A stretch of 64,000 nucleotides of DNA from Candidatus Enterococcus huntleyi (GCF_009933175.1 NZ_MAEJ01000009.1:17083-81082); one strand, 5' to 3'. Counted from the stretch's first letter, positions 37,580 to 47,326 are shown. Program-made: numbers and translations. Notes: generated from the letters alone by a model not told the origin.

Positions 37580-39058
37580 TTATTCTTCGTCTTTATTAGG
37601 TGTTTCATAAAGATTGACTGAGCTGTTTGTTCCTTTTTTCGAAAAGTTTTCGATGAGTTCTTTGACATCTAAGCCTGTAGTTTCTTTCAATGTTTCTTGC
37701 GTACTGGCTAACAAGTTAGTCGCATAATTTGAGATGCGATTCGCTCCCGAATTTTCGCCACCTGAACCAGTATCCACCACCGAAATTTTATCGATATTGC
37801 CTAATGGTTGTGCTGCTTCTTTCATTAATTGAGGCAACATTTCGATTACCATGCTGAGTACAGCTGCTTCGCCGTATTCTTTAAAGGCATCGGCAATTTT
37901 TTGTTTTGCTTCAGCTTCCGCAGAGCCTCGAGCTAAAATAGATTCAGCTTCCGCTTGACCCGCCAAACGTGTCCGGCTAGCATCGGCTTCCGCTAATGAC
38001 TCTACTCGGAAACGATCCGCTTCGGCTTCAGCCACTTCTTTAGCCTTTTGTGCTTGAGCTTCTTGCTCTTTAGCATAACGATCGGCATCGGCTTTTTTCT
38101 TAACCTCAGAATCGTATTGTTTCTCACGACGGATAATTTCTTTTTCTTCTAGCTCAATTTGTTTTTGACGCTCAATGACTTTAACTTCCATTTCCTGTGC
38201 GATAACTTCTTGTTGTGCACGCGCACTTTCAAGATTATAGGCCTGATCGGCTTTCGCTTTGGCAATATCTTGTTGTTCTTTGTAATTAGCAAGCTTTAAT
38301 TCTTTATCTTTCACAGATTCAGCGATTTCTGCTTGACGTTGCAATTCCGCTTCTTGAGATTCTTTTTCTGCTTGAGCTTTTTTAATTCGAGTTTCTTTCA
38401 AAGCTTCCGCTTCAGCAATATTCGCATCACGCTTAACTTGGGCAATTCTTGGTTTCCCTAATGAATCAAGGTAGCCATTTTTATCGCGAACTTCTTTAAT
38501 TGTAAATGAAACGATAATCAAACCCATTTTCGCTAAATCGACAGAGGCAACTTCTTGCACACTTTGACTAAACTTATCACGGTTTTGATAGATTTCTTCG
38601 ACAGTCATTGATCCTAAAATCGAGCGTAAATGACCTTCTAATACTTCGCGTGCTTCATTTTCTAACTCTTCACGTGTTTTACCTAAGAACTGTTCAGCTG
38701 CTGTCGCAATTTCTTCAACAGATGAGCCGATTTTGATGATAGATGTTCCATCACACATCACGGGAACCCCTTGTTCTGTGTATACTTCTGGTGTTGATAC
38801 ATCTAACTTACTTGAAAGTAAACTGATTCGATTTGAGCGTTGGAATACAGGCAATACGAATGCCCCACCACCACGTACTATTTTAATTTTGTTCTTGCTT
38901 TCGTCCGCATGAACGTTCTTTGAACCTAAATAACTTCCGCTAATAATTAAGGCTTCGTCTGGTTTCGCTGTTTGATATTTTGACACAAAAACAATCAACA
39001 GCATCAACAAGATGAAGGCAACAATCGCGATTGGTATAACAATAACTGGTATCTCCAT
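37580..39058 (-). CDS. floT: Flotillin-like protein
   Basis: A 492-residue protein. An N-terminal membrane segment (IPIAIVAFILLMLLIVFVSKY) leads into a PHB/SPFH domain (about 30-220) and a long Ala/Glu/Lys-rich coiled coil (about 210-400), as in FloT. It organises functional membrane microdomains. It follows an NfeD-like gene by 24 nt, the usual partner arrangement. AAAGGAG precedes the ATG. Confidence 0.88.
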   Translation of the reverse strand: MEIPVIVIPIAIVAFILLMLLIVFVSKYQTAKPDEALIISGSYLGSKNVHADESKNKIKIVRGGGAFVLPVFQRSNRISLLSSKLDVSTPEVYTEQGVPVMCDGTSIIKIGSSVEEIATAAEQFLGKTREELENEAREVLEGHLRSILGSMTVEEIYQNRDKFSQSVQEVASVDLAKMGLIIVSFTIKEVRDKNGYLDSLGKPRIAQVKRDANIAEAEALKETRIKKAQAEKESQEAELQRQAEIAESVKDKELKLANYKEQQDIAKAKADQAYNLESARAQQEVIAQEMEVKVIERQKQIELEEKEIIRREKQYDSEVKKKADADRYAKEQEAQAQKAKEVAEAEADRFRVESLAEADASRTRLAGQAEAESILARGSAEAEAKQKIADAFKEYGEAAVLSMVIEMLPQLMKEAAQPLGNIDKISVVDTGSGGENSGANRISNYATNLLASTQETLKETTGLDVKELIENFSKKGTNSSVNLYETPNKDEE

Positions 39059-39082
39059 TTTTTTAATCTCTCCTTTACTTTG

Positions 39083-39604
39083 TTAAAGCGTCAGCGTTTC
39101 TTCATAAGGAACTACATAACAAATCCGGTCTTTCACTTCAATAACTAAGACACTTGATCCTTGATGAGCATCTTGCGTTTGTCCAGTGTAAAATGCTGCT
39201 GGCCGATTGACCGAGCCTGTCACACTTCTCATCTGAATTTCACCCATCCCTTGTATTGGGATCGTCGTTACAACAGTTGCAATTCGACCTTCCAATTCCT
39301 TCTCAGAGGTTGAAATAGTTGATTCTGCATTCCTCATGGGAACCAGCACATAAAAATTGAGAAGAAAAACGAGACCACTAGCAAGAATAATACTGACCGC
39401 CAAAATAAGTACACCATTGAGGTTCGTCAGTTTTTCACCTAAATAACCAAATAAACTAGTAAAAGCAAACCAGGGTACTACAAGCATCGGATCAATTGGC
39501 CCATCAAAATCAAAGATGTCCCCAAATAGAACCAAGACTAAAGCAATTACTGCACTACCAATTAAGATATACCAGTAAATCGTTTCCAAGGAAATCCCAT
39601 CCAT
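39083..39604 (-). CDS. NfeD-like membrane protein
   Basis: A 173-residue protein with three membrane segments (IGSAVIALVLVLFGDIF, and two pairs to about residue 90) and a C-terminal OB-fold-like domain. This is the YuaF/NfeD1b type paired with flotillins. AGGGAG precedes the ATG. Confidence 0.8.
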   Translation of the reverse strand: MDGISLETIYWYILIGSAVIALVLVLFGDIFDFDGPIDPMLVVPWFAFTSLFGYLGEKLTNLNGVLILAVSIILASGLVFLLNFYVLVPMRNAESTISTSEKELEGRIATVVTTIPIQGMGEIQMRSVTGSVNRPAAFYTGQTQDAHQGSSVLVIEVKDRICYVVPYEETLTL

Positions 39605-39663
39605 TTTCTCATCTCCCTCTGTCCTAGTTCTATTCTACCAAGACATTCAGTAAAAACCTAGAG

Positions 39664-39702
39664 AAATCGTGGCTTCGACGAAATTGCTTGCCGAAGCCAC
39701 CC
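39664..39702 (-). terminator. Terminator of the FtsX-type exporter operon
   Basis: GTGGCTTCG pairs with CGAAGCCAC; the T-run on the minus strand is short. Confidence 0.6.
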
Positions 39703-39715
39703 TATAAATTTCAGA

Positions 39716-42700
39716 TTATTCATTTGATTTTAGTGCTTCAATCATATCAACTTTTTTCAACTTGTAATACATTACGACACCTACGATAAAGGTAAACAAA
39801 ATCGTAATCAGACTAGAATAGACATAGCTGAGCCAATGAATCTCTGGGGAGAACATCACCATATCCACCTCTACTGTTTGTAAAATGTAGCCATGCTCCC
39901 ATTTTCCAAGGAACAAGCCGACAAAAATCCCTAAAGCAGTTAAAATAATATTCTCTCTGTAGACATACATAATTAATTCCTTGTCATAAAATCCTAAGAC
40001 TTTAATAGTTGATAATTCGCGGATTCGCTCAGAAATATTAATGTTCGTTAAATTGTATAGCACAATAAACGCTAGCATGCCCGCCGAAATAATCAATACC
40101 CAAATAACAATATTTAGACTCCCAATTGTATCATCTAAGGCATTAATCGACTGTGTTAAGAAAGCAACGTTGATGACTTTGGGATTATCCATCAGCTCTT
40201 GCGCCATCGAATTTTCTGTCTCTTTCCCTAGATCTTTCGTAAATAGGAGAATATCTGAATTGTAGACAGGGCTCTTTTTAAAGATTTTTTCATAATAAGT
40301 TGGGGTCATGTAGGCAAAGTGTCCGGTATAATTTTCCGCAATGGCCGAAATCTTCACGTTGAATTTCTTTTTATCACTATTAGCTAATTCAATCGTGTCC
40401 CCCACCTTCAGATCGAATAACTTAGAAAGCTTCTCATTAATAATTACACCATCATCAGATAGAGAATATTTCTCACCCGTTTCACGGTCATTAAATAAGA
40501 CAAACTTGCTAATATTTTCTGGTTCCATTGGCACATAAACACTCACATCTTGGCTTGTTTTTCCACTTTCAGAAAGTGTCAACGTTTCGGTACTCAACAA
40601 TAGACTATCTTGAAAATTATCTAATTTGTCGATTGCTGCTTGATAGTCTTTCGTCTCTTCTGACGAAGCATCTTCGTTAAACGTTACAATCGCCTGGTAA
40701 TGCCACAGCTTATTGAACTGAACATTCACCACGTCTGAGACAGAATCACGAATCCCAAAACCGGTAATAATCATCGACATACAACCGGCAATTCCCAAAA
40801 TAGTCATCAACATACGTTGTTTGTAACGAAATAGGTTCCGCATTGTTACTTTTTGGATAAAGTTAAGTCGTTTCCATACAGGCGTCACTCGCTCCAATAG
40901 AATTCTTTGTCCCGCTTTAGGCGCTTTTGGTCGCAAGAGGTTCGCTGCGGTACTGAATAAGTCAATACGCACCACTAAAGTAGCCGTACCTACTGTGCAA
41001 AGTAGGGCCACCGCAATCGCAATCAATGAATAGGACCAATACCACGGTGTCTGAAAGCCGTCTAAATTATACATTTGACCATAGGCACTGAAAATAATCG
41101 AAGGGAACAAATAGAAGCCTAAAGCTAAACCTGCGATTGAACCAGTCAGTCCAGCCGAGAATGAATACAGTAAAAACTTCTGAGCAATCTCGCCATTTTT
41201 ATATCCCAACGCTTTAAACGTCCCAATCTCACTTCTTTTTTCTTCAACCATTCGAGTCATTGTCGTCAAACTAACCAAAGCGGCAATTAAGAAGAAAATA
41301 ATCGGAAAGACGGTCGCTAAAGAAGAAATTCGATTAGCATTTTCTTTATACTCAGTATAGCCAGGATTATCGTTTCGACTGCTAAAAATAAGTTCAGCAG
41401 GCTTTAAGTCTGCGACTCTTTTTTCAGCATCTTTCACTTTCTTCTTGGCATCATCCAGTTTCGGCTGATTTTCTTTTTTCTCTTTTTCAAAAGTTTTGAG
41501 ACCCTCTTCATAGGCCTTTTGACCCTCGTCCAACTGCTTTTTCGCACTGTCAATTTGCGTCTGTCCAGCGTTTTTGGCTGCCGTCAATTCTTTCTGCGCC
41601 GTAGTCAGCTTGTCCTGCCCATTGTCCAATTGAAGTTGAGCCATTTGTAGTTGTAACTCACCCGTGGAAATCTGCGTTTGTCCAGCGTTATAAGCTTCAA
41701 CCTGTTGGTTAATTGTTATGATGCCAGTTTGGATTTGTTGCAATCCCGCAGTCAATTCTTTTTGTTGTTGAACTAAGGTGTTCTTTGAGACTTCTACTTG
41801 TTGTAAAACGCGAGCCAAGTCAGCTTCACTCATAGTTTGAGACAATTGATTAACCGCTGCTTGTAATTCGGGCGAGGCATCAATTTGAGTCAGCAGTCCA
41901 GATAAACTACCTAAGACTTGCTCAAGTGCCGCTGTAAATTCCTCATCTGCACCCGCCTCAACTTGCTTTAATAAGCCCTCAATCACTTGGTAAGTCGACA
42001 ACGCGCTATCCAATTGACCAGCTGTTCGTTGCAACTCTGCTTGTTGCGTTGTCAAATCAGTTAAGGTTTGTTTTGCTTCCTCAATTTGAGGCTCAGCTGC
42101 TGCTAATTCAGCTTTCTTTTGTTTCAAAGTTTCTGTTTGTTGATTTAAGGTTGCTTGATTGCCATCCAGAGTCACTTGATTTTCATCAATTGTTGCTTGT
42201 CCGGAGGCAATTTTTTGATTCAGTTCTGTTTGAGAAGCGGCTAGCTTTTTCTTGCCTTCTTCTAATTCTTTTCTTGAATCCGCTAGCTTCTTTTCGCCAT
42301 CAGATAATGCTTTCTCGCCCGTATCAATCTTTTCTTGGGCTTCTTCAATTTCCTCTTTTGTTTCCGTCTGAATTTCTTTTAAACGCTCATTAGGTCGGTT
42401 TTTCAACTGCTGCTTAAGCGCCTTTTCATTCTTTTTAACACGTGCCTCATATTCTTTTGAATAGGCCGTCATTTTTTCTGTGTTTTTATAGCGAATCAAG
42501 ACTCGACTATAAGTACTTAAATCTAAATCTGTTTCTGGTATTACTGCAAAAAAATCAATCGATCCAGTCCCCACATTCGTGTTGCCTCGTGAAGCATTTT
42601 CGATATACTCAGGCGATTTGACAAAACCGACAATTTTATAGGTATCTTTTTTGAAGACACCTTCTGTATCATCTTTGTCTTCTAAGGTAAACGAATCACC

Positions 42701-43141
42701 AAGCTTATAACTTCCTCTTCTTTGCGCTAGGCTATCTAAAGCAATTTCCCCACTTTTTTCAGGTAACCGCCCTTTTTGAACGATGTACTGATTAAGTCCC
42801 GGCTTTTTCTGATTGAAACCAAAGAAGCGGATAACACTATTCTTTTCTGTAATATTCACATCTTTTGTATACTGTGGGGTTGCTGTCAGAACCTCAGGTA
42901 ACTCTTTTATCTGCTCGATATCTTTATCGACAATGCCTAGAGTTGAAACCATTGTTGTATCCGCTAATTGATGTTCGCGAAAATAACGATCACCGGTTTG
43001 AATCATATCTGGTCCAGTAGCGCCAATCCCCACAAAAAAAGCGACGCCCAAGAATATAATTCCTAGTATCGAGAAGAAGCGAGCTTTTGATTGCCATATC
43101 TCACGGATACTGGTTTTCCACATGGCTGTTTTTTTCATCAT
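39716..43141 (-). CDS. Large FtsX-family ABC permease with coiled-coil domain
   Basis: A 1141-residue membrane protein. An N-terminal membrane segment (FFSILGIIFLGVAFFVGIG) is followed by an extracellular domain that includes a very long Gln/Leu/Lys-rich heptad region (about residues 230-585). Then come two FtsX modules: VFPIIFFLIAALVSLTTMTRMVEEKR and, near the C-terminus, VLIISAGMLAFIVLYNLTNI. The long coiled coil is much longer than in MacB-type proteins and may span part of the wall. It pairs with the ATPase encoded 10 nt upstream. The substrate is unknown; it is plausibly a mechanotransmitter or an exporter. Confidence 0.85.
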   Translation of the reverse strand: MMKKTAMWKTSIREIWQSKARFFSILGIIFLGVAFFVGIGATGPDMIQTGDRYFREHQLADTTMVSTLGIVDKDIEQIKELPEVLTATPQYTKDVNITEKNSVIRFFGFNQKKPGLNQYIVQKGRLPEKSGEIALDSLAQRRGSYKLGDSFTLEDKDDTEGVFKKDTYKIVGFVKSPEYIENASRGNTNVGTGSIDFFAVIPETDLDLSTYSRVLIRYKNTEKMTAYSKEYEARVKKNEKALKQQLKNRPNERLKEIQTETKEEIEEAQEKIDTGEKALSDGEKKLADSRKELEEGKKKLAASQTELNQKIASGQATIDENQVTLDGNQATLNQQTETLKQKKAELAAAEPQIEEAKQTLTDLTTQQAELQRTAGQLDSALSTYQVIEGLLKQVEAGADEEFTAALEQVLGSLSGLLTQIDASPELQAAVNQLSQTMSEADLARVLQQVEVSKNTLVQQQKELTAGLQQIQTGIITINQQVEAYNAGQTQISTGELQLQMAQLQLDNGQDKLTTAQKELTAAKNAGQTQIDSAKKQLDEGQKAYEEGLKTFEKEKKENQPKLDDAKKKVKDAEKRVADLKPAELIFSSRNDNPGYTEYKENANRISSLATVFPIIFFLIAALVSLTTMTRMVEEKRSEIGTFKALGYKNGEIAQKFLLYSFSAGLTGSIAGLALGFYLFPSIIFSAYGQMYNLDGFQTPWYWSYSLIAIAVALLCTVGTATLVVRIDLFSTAANLLRPKAPKAGQRILLERVTPVWKRLNFIQKVTMRNLFRYKQRMLMTILGIAGCMSMIITGFGIRDSVSDVVNVQFNKLWHYQAIVTFNEDASSEETKDYQAAIDKLDNFQDSLLLSTETLTLSESGKTSQDVSVYVPMEPENISKFVLFNDRETGEKYSLSDDGVIINEKLSKLFDLKVGDTIELANSDKKKFNVKISAIAENYTGHFAYMTPTYYEKIFKKSPVYNSDILLFTKDLGKETENSMAQELMDNPKVINVAFLTQSINALDDTIGSLNIVIWVLIISAGMLAFIVLYNLTNINISERIRELSTIKVLGFYDKELIMYVYRENIILTALGIFVGLFLGKWEHGYILQTVEVDMVMFSPEIHWLSYVYSSLITILFTFIVGVVMYYKLKKVDMIEALKSNE

Positions 43142-43151
43142 AATCCTCTTC

Positions 43152-43853
43152 CTACCATTCTATTTCTGACACGGGTGTAGGGTGCTCATTCACAACAACA
43201 CTGCGAACCTTCGCATCATTAATTCGGATTACGCGATCGGCCATCGGGGCAATCTGCGAGTTGTGGGTAATGATAATTACGGTTGTGCCCGTTTTACGTG
43301 CCGTATCCTCTAAAATTTTCAAAATCTGTTTCCCGGTCTCATAATCCAATGCTCCCGTAGGCTCATCACAAAGTAATAACTTAGGTTGCTTTGCTAAAGC
43401 TCGAGCAATCGTCACCCGTTGCTGTTCGCCCCCTGATAATTGAGCTGGAAAATTATTCATTCGTTGTCCTAAGCCAACTGAATTTAACACTTCTTCCGCA
43501 TCCAATGCATCAGAAACGATTTGTGACGCGAGTTCTACATTTTCTTTCGCAGTTAAATTAGGAACCAAATTATAAAATTGGAACACAAAGCCGACATCAT
43601 TGCGACGATAAGTCGTTAATTTTTTTGCATCAAAATTAGCAATATCCGTGCCATCGATGATTACCTGCCCCTCATCGCAGCTATCCATGCCTCCCAATAT
43701 ATTTAAAACAGTCGATTTACCAGCACCACTAGGGCCTAAAATAACAGCCACCTCGCCTTTTTCGACAGCAAAATTAATCCCGTCATTGGCAGCAATCACC
43801 GTATCTCCCATGTGATATCGTTTGTATTCATCTATAACTTCTATATATGCCAT
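43152..43853 (-). CDS. ABC transporter ATPase (MacB/LolD-like)
   Basis: A 233-residue ATPase of the type VII (FtsX-partner) group. Walker A is GPSGAGKST (about residue 40), the signature [15 protein letters not shown] and Walker [19 protein letters not shown] precedes the ATG. It energises the large permease. Confidence 0.92.
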   Translation of the reverse strand: MAYIEVIDEYKRYHMGDTVIAANDGINFAVEKGEVAVILGPSGAGKSTVLNILGGMDSCDEGQVIIDGTDIANFDAKKLTTYRRNDVGFVFQFYNLVPNLTAKENVELASQIVSDALDAEEVLNSVGLGQRMNNFPAQLSGGEQQRVTIARALAKQPKLLLCDEPTGALDYETGKQILKILEDTARKTGTTVIIITHNSQIAPMADRVIRINDAKVRSVVVNEHPTPVSEIEW

Positions 43854-43986
43854 TTCTACTGAAGCCTCCCTCTCATTAGTAGTTTACCACAAGCAAAATA
43901 GGAATATAAACACTTCCCGATTAAAATGCTTTTAAGAAGCCATTTTTTTGCGTATACTAGATCAGATAACACAAAAGGAGTGTCCC

Positions 43987-44664
43987 ATGAATAAAAAATC
44001 ACAGAAAAAAAACATTACTTCAATAATTGCCCTACTAATTGTTTTAGTCTCCGGTGCGTTTGGGCTTAACCTAGACAAATTTACCGGTCCCACCGCTACT
44101 AGCCCCTCTAGTACGGTCACTGAAAATAAAAATACGGCTTTACCGACAGAAGCTGACCTTCAACCCGTAGGCAATAATCCAGGGATTACCGAAAATGGTC
44201 CAGCCAACTTTACCGCAGCTGAACTCAAATGGACGGATACTGGTTGGATTGACTATTTCCCTTTAGATTCACAGCAGCGACCGACTGGTGCAGAAGCCTT
44301 GTTAACAAAAGAAATGATCAATACCGGGACTAGCGCGAATCGAGATATTCGGCCACCAGGCTTCATCTCTGGTCCTAAGTATGATCACTCTAGAGGTCAC
44401 CTAATTGCCAAGCAATTTGGAGGAAGTGGCGATGAACCAAAGAATTTAGTCACCCTCTATCAATATCCAGTCAATGATCCTTATATGAATTTTTATGAAT
44501 TAAAAATTCGCCACGCCTTAAATGAAGGAGATACGGTTCGTTATCGTGTCACACCTATCTACCAAGGCAAAGACTTACTCCCTAGCGCAGTGACTCTAGA
44601 TGCCAAAGGCCTGACTCAACACTCCACGATTGATTTTTCAGTAACCATTCCCAATGTAAAGTAG
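43987..44664 (+). CDS. Secreted DNA/RNA non-specific endonuclease (EndA-like)
   Basis: A 225-residue protein. A signal-like hydrophobic segment (IIALLIVLVSGAFGL, residues about 10-25) leads into a beta-beta-alpha metal nuclease domain. The catalytic motif is DHSRGHLIAKQFGG, with the His and the downstream Asn of GDEPKNLVTLY. It would cleave DNA and RNA outside the cell, or at the membrane, as in EndA uptake nucleases. AAAGGAG precedes the ATG. A longer in-frame ATG at 43948 lies within the promoter. TATACT at 43953 is the likely -10. Confidence 0.87.
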   Translation: MNKKSQKKNITSIIALLIVLVSGAFGLNLDKFTGPTATSPSSTVTENKNTALPTEADLQPVGNNPGITENGPANFTAAELKWTDTGWIDYFPLDSQQRPTGAEALLTKEMINTGTSANRDIRPPGFISGPKYDHSRGHLIAKQFGGSGDEPKNLVTLYQYPVNDPYMNFYELKIRHALNEGDTVRYRVTPIYQGKDLLPSAVTLDAKGLTQHSTIDFSVTIPNVK

Positions 44665-44674
44665 GTGTTTTTCA

Positions 44675-45040
44675 ATGTTTGTAGAACGACAACATGATTC
44701 CTTAGAAGAGGTGCTCGACTGGTTACAGACGCAAGCACCCAGTGAATGGGCTGAGTTACTATTTATTCCAGAGCAAAACTATTTACTGACGCGCAGTCTC
44801 TCCGCCCTTCGCTCACCATTAACCTTATCAGTTGATTGTTACGAACGCTGGCTCAGTGAAGGCGGCATATTACTCGCGCGCACCATTGACGGCGATTATA
44901 TAGGGGAAAAGCATCAACAAACCTATTTTTTACCCCGTTCCCTCGTGTTAGACGATATTCGCGTGTACCCACGCCCGTTTATCCAGCTACTCTGCGCATA
45001 CGAACTCAGCGAAGCTCCTATTGAAAGTTTCTTTCTATAG
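44675..45040 (+). CDS. Hypothetical protein downstream of the nuclease
   Basis: A 121-residue soluble protein, acidic and Leu-rich (SLEEVLDWLQTQAPSEWAEL). It starts 10 nt after the nuclease stop with a moderate AGGTG. No signal or domain is recognised. Cotranscription with the nuclease is likely; an immunity role is possible but has no direct support. Confidence 0.65.
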   Translation: MFVERQHDSLEEVLDWLQTQAPSEWAELLFIPEQNYLLTRSLSALRSPLTLSVDCYERWLSEGGILLARTIDGDYIGEKHQQTYFLPRSLVLDDIRVYPRPFIQLLCAYELSEAPIESFFL

Positions 45041-45044
45041 AACA

Positions 45045-45098
45045 GAAGAAGCCCTTCCTCCAAAATAGTTGACTATTTTAGGGGAAGAGCTTCTTCAT
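45045..45098. terminator. Terminator after the nuclease operon
   Basis: AAGAAGC...GCTTCTT with an inner CAAAATAG/CTATTTT helix, and a T-rich end. Confidence 0.85.
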
Positions 45099-45188
45099 TT
45101 TATAGTTCGTTACCATCTATTCAGTCTTCTCACTACTGACAGGTGACAACAAGTAATATTGTAAGATGCGAACAGACCTACGTTTTAT

Positions 45189-46337
45189 TTACACGTGATA
45201 ACGTTCGGCACCATCTAGATAAGTTGCTTGTAATTCCATAGCTGGATTTAATACGATGAAATCGGCAGCGCGACCTTGAGTGATACTACCGCATTGGTCA
45301 TCAATCTGGCAACTTACAGCTGGAATCAACGTGGCCATCATAACCGCTTGTTCTGGTGTAGCAATCCCCCAGTCAACAACGTTTTTGATTGCTTCTTTCA
45401 ATTTCAAGATGCTTCCTGCCAAATTACCACTTTCAAGACGAGCCGTTCCATCCTTGACCACTACAGGGAATTCGCCTAAATTATAGTCTCCATCAGGCAT
45501 ACCACCCGCCATCATACAATCCGTAATCAATGCAATATGATCATGGCCAGCTTTTTCCATCAGAATTTCTGCCGCATTTCTATGGACATGATGCCCATCA
45601 CAAATTAATTCGGAGAACACATGCTGCAAGCTCATCAATGCACCAACCATACCTGGTTCGCGGTGATTTAAACCTCTCATACCGTTAAATGCATGGACGA
45701 AAACACTGGCACCAGCTTCGACAGCTTCTTGAGCTTCAGCTAAAGTTGCATTACTATGCCCTAAAGAAACTACCACACCTTCATCAGTCACTTGTTTAAC
45801 AAATTCCTTGACTCCTTTACGTTCAGGTGCCAAAGCAATTTTCTTAATCAATCCACCAGAAGCTGCTTGCCATTCGTGGAACGTCGCCAAATCAGGATCT
45901 CCAAAATAGCTAGGATTTTGTGCACCCTTATGCTCTTCTGTGAAAAAAGGTCCTTCAAAATAAATCCCTTGAATTTTAGCACCTGTCACATCTTTGTAGG
46001 TCTTTCCGATTGTTTCTGCCACATCTCGCAAACGTTCTTTACTTGACGTTAAGGTTGTTGGTAAAAATGAAGTCACTCCACAAGACAATAAACCTTCTGA
46101 CATCGCCTGAATACCTTCAGCATCATTATCCATTACATCATGATTCATGTACCCATGAATATGTGTATCGACTAGTCCAGGGGCAATCCATTGGCCACTT
46201 TGATCAATCACAGTTGCTTCTCCAGCTGGCTGCTCAGAAACATACTCGCCAAAGACACCATCCGTAATCTCCAAATAACCTGGACCCTTCACACCGGACT
46301 TCATAAAGAATTTGTCTGCATAGATAAAAGTTTTCAT
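45189..46337 (-). CDS. nagA: N-acetylglucosamine-6-phosphate deacetylase
   Basis: A 382-residue amidohydrolase that makes GlcN-6-P and acetate. Metal-site motifs: VDTHIHGYMNHD (about 60), YFEGPFF, SLGHSNAT and HAFNGMRGLNHREPG. AAGGAG precedes the ATG. It has its own promoter with a NagR-type dre site. Confidence 0.95.
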   Translation of the reverse strand: MKTFIYADKFFMKSGVKGPGYLEITDGVFGEYVSEQPAGEATVIDQSGQWIAPGLVDTHIHGYMNHDVMDNDAEGIQAMSEGLLSCGVTSFLPTTLTSSKERLRDVAETIGKTYKDVTGAKIQGIYFEGPFFTEEHKGAQNPSYFGDPDLATFHEWQAASGGLIKKIALAPERKGVKEFVKQVTDEGVVVSLGHSNATLAEAQEAVEAGASVFVHAFNGMRGLNHREPGMVGALMSLQHVFSELICDGHHVHRNAAEILMEKAGHDHIALITDCMMAGGMPDGDYNLGEFPVVVKDGTARLESGNLAGSILKLKEAIKNVVDWGIATPEQAVMMATLIPAVSCQIDDQCGSITQGRAADFIVLNPAMELQATYLDGAERYHV

Positions 46338-46367
46338 TCTACTCGCTCCTTCAATTTTTCTACCTTT

Positions 46368-46396
46368 AAATTACTCTTATTTTTCAAATAAGTCAA
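46368..46396 (-). promoter_or_regulatory. nagA promoter
   Basis: TTGACT, 17 nt, TAATTT on the minus strand. Confidence 0.75.
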
Positions 46397-46398
46397 GA

Positions 46399-46412
46399 AT
46401 GGTGTAGACCAT
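46399..46412. promoter_or_regulatory. NagR (GntR) operator, dre-type
   Basis: ATGGTGTAGACCAT is a near palindrome of the TGGTNTAGACCA type bound by NagR/YvoA-family repressors. It abuts the nagA -35. The regulator itself is not in this window. Confidence 0.75.
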
Positions 46413-46413
46413 T

Positions 46414-47250
46414 TTATCCAAAAGTAGCAATTCTTCTCACTTCAGTAGAAAGTTGCTGATAAATCAAGGCTTCTGAATTTCGCTCATTCTGCGTCAATAA
46501 TTTACTCTTTAATTGAAATAACTCTTCTAAATAGTAGAAACTATTTTTTCGACGCGCCAACTCAATCCCACAATCAACCAATTCATCAGCCAATGTATAC
46601 TGTTCTTTTTTGTCTAAGAAGCTCGCATAATTATAAAAAATCTTGGTTAATTCTGCGTTCCCGCGTTGATTTGGGAGTCGATAAAACAAATGAATACTCC
46701 GTTTCAAATACTGTTCCGCTTCTTCAAGATGCCCCATGTCTCCATAGACTTTTCCGATGCAACTGATTAATTGAACCTCTTCTTTAGAAACATGCATTTT
46801 ATCTAGCTTAAAAGTGTATGACAAGCCACGTTTCAATAACGAAAGAGCCTTTTCGCAATTGCCATGTAAGAAAAATTCACAGCTCCCGGAATAATAAAAA
46901 TATAATTGAATATCTGTATCCAAATAGAATTGATTGATTAGGCCTGGACGTTTCAATAATTCCTCTAATTTTTTGTAATCTTTTTGCCGAAAATGATACG
47001 CCATTTTCTCTAAAAGTTCTTCAGTTTCTTTAACACCAATTGAATTATATAACATCACTTGATCTATCGTTACGCCAAGTCTTTGACAAAGTTGTTGCAT
47101 AACTAAAACATTTGGAAGCTCTTCGCCATTTTCAATTCGACTTAGCACACTTTGGGAGCAAATATCCTGTGAGAGCATTTTTTGCGTGAGTTTACGTTCC
47201 TTTCGGATTGCTTTTAAAACATTTCCAAAAGTATCTAAATACCCTTCCAT
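46414..47250 (-). CDS. Rgg/PlcR-like helix-turn-helix regulator
   Basis: A 278-residue regulator. An N-terminal XRE-type HTH (about residues 8-62, RKERKLTQKMLSQDICSQSVLSRIENG) is followed by TPR-like helical repeats. The layout fits the Rgg/PlcR (RRNPP) group, which binds short peptides. No pheromone gene is visible nearby. GAGGGGG precedes the ATG. A perfect palindrome overlaps its start of transcription. Confidence 0.75.
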   Translation of the reverse strand: MEGYLDTFGNVLKAIRKERKLTQKMLSQDICSQSVLSRIENGEELPNVLVMQQLCQRLGVTIDQVMLYNSIGVKETEELLEKMAYHFRQKDYKKLEELLKRPGLINQFYLDTDIQLYFYYSGSCEFFLHGNCEKALSLLKRGLSYTFKLDKMHVSKEEVQLISCIGKVYGDMGHLEEAEQYLKRSIHLFYRLPNQRGNAELTKIFYNYASFLDKKEQYTLADELVDCGIELARRKNSFYYLEELFQLKSKLLTQNERNSEALIYQQLSTEVRRIATFG

Positions 47251-47274
47251 AAATCCCCCTCGTTTCCTAAAAAT

Positions 47275-47326
47275 ATGCGAATTCGCATTATGAATGTATT
47301 CTACTTTATCAGATAATAAACTTCAA
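47275..47326 (-). promoter_or_regulatory. Promoter and palindrome of the Rgg-like gene
   Basis: TTGAAG, 17 nt, TAGAAT on the minus strand (47298-47326). ATGCGAATTCGCAT (47275-47288) is a perfect 14-bp palindrome near the expected start of transcription. Probable autoregulatory site. Confidence 0.6.

Noticed and set aside
45276..46391. Several plus-strand frames within nagA
   Set aside because: Antisense shadows with no ribosome-binding sites and no family features.
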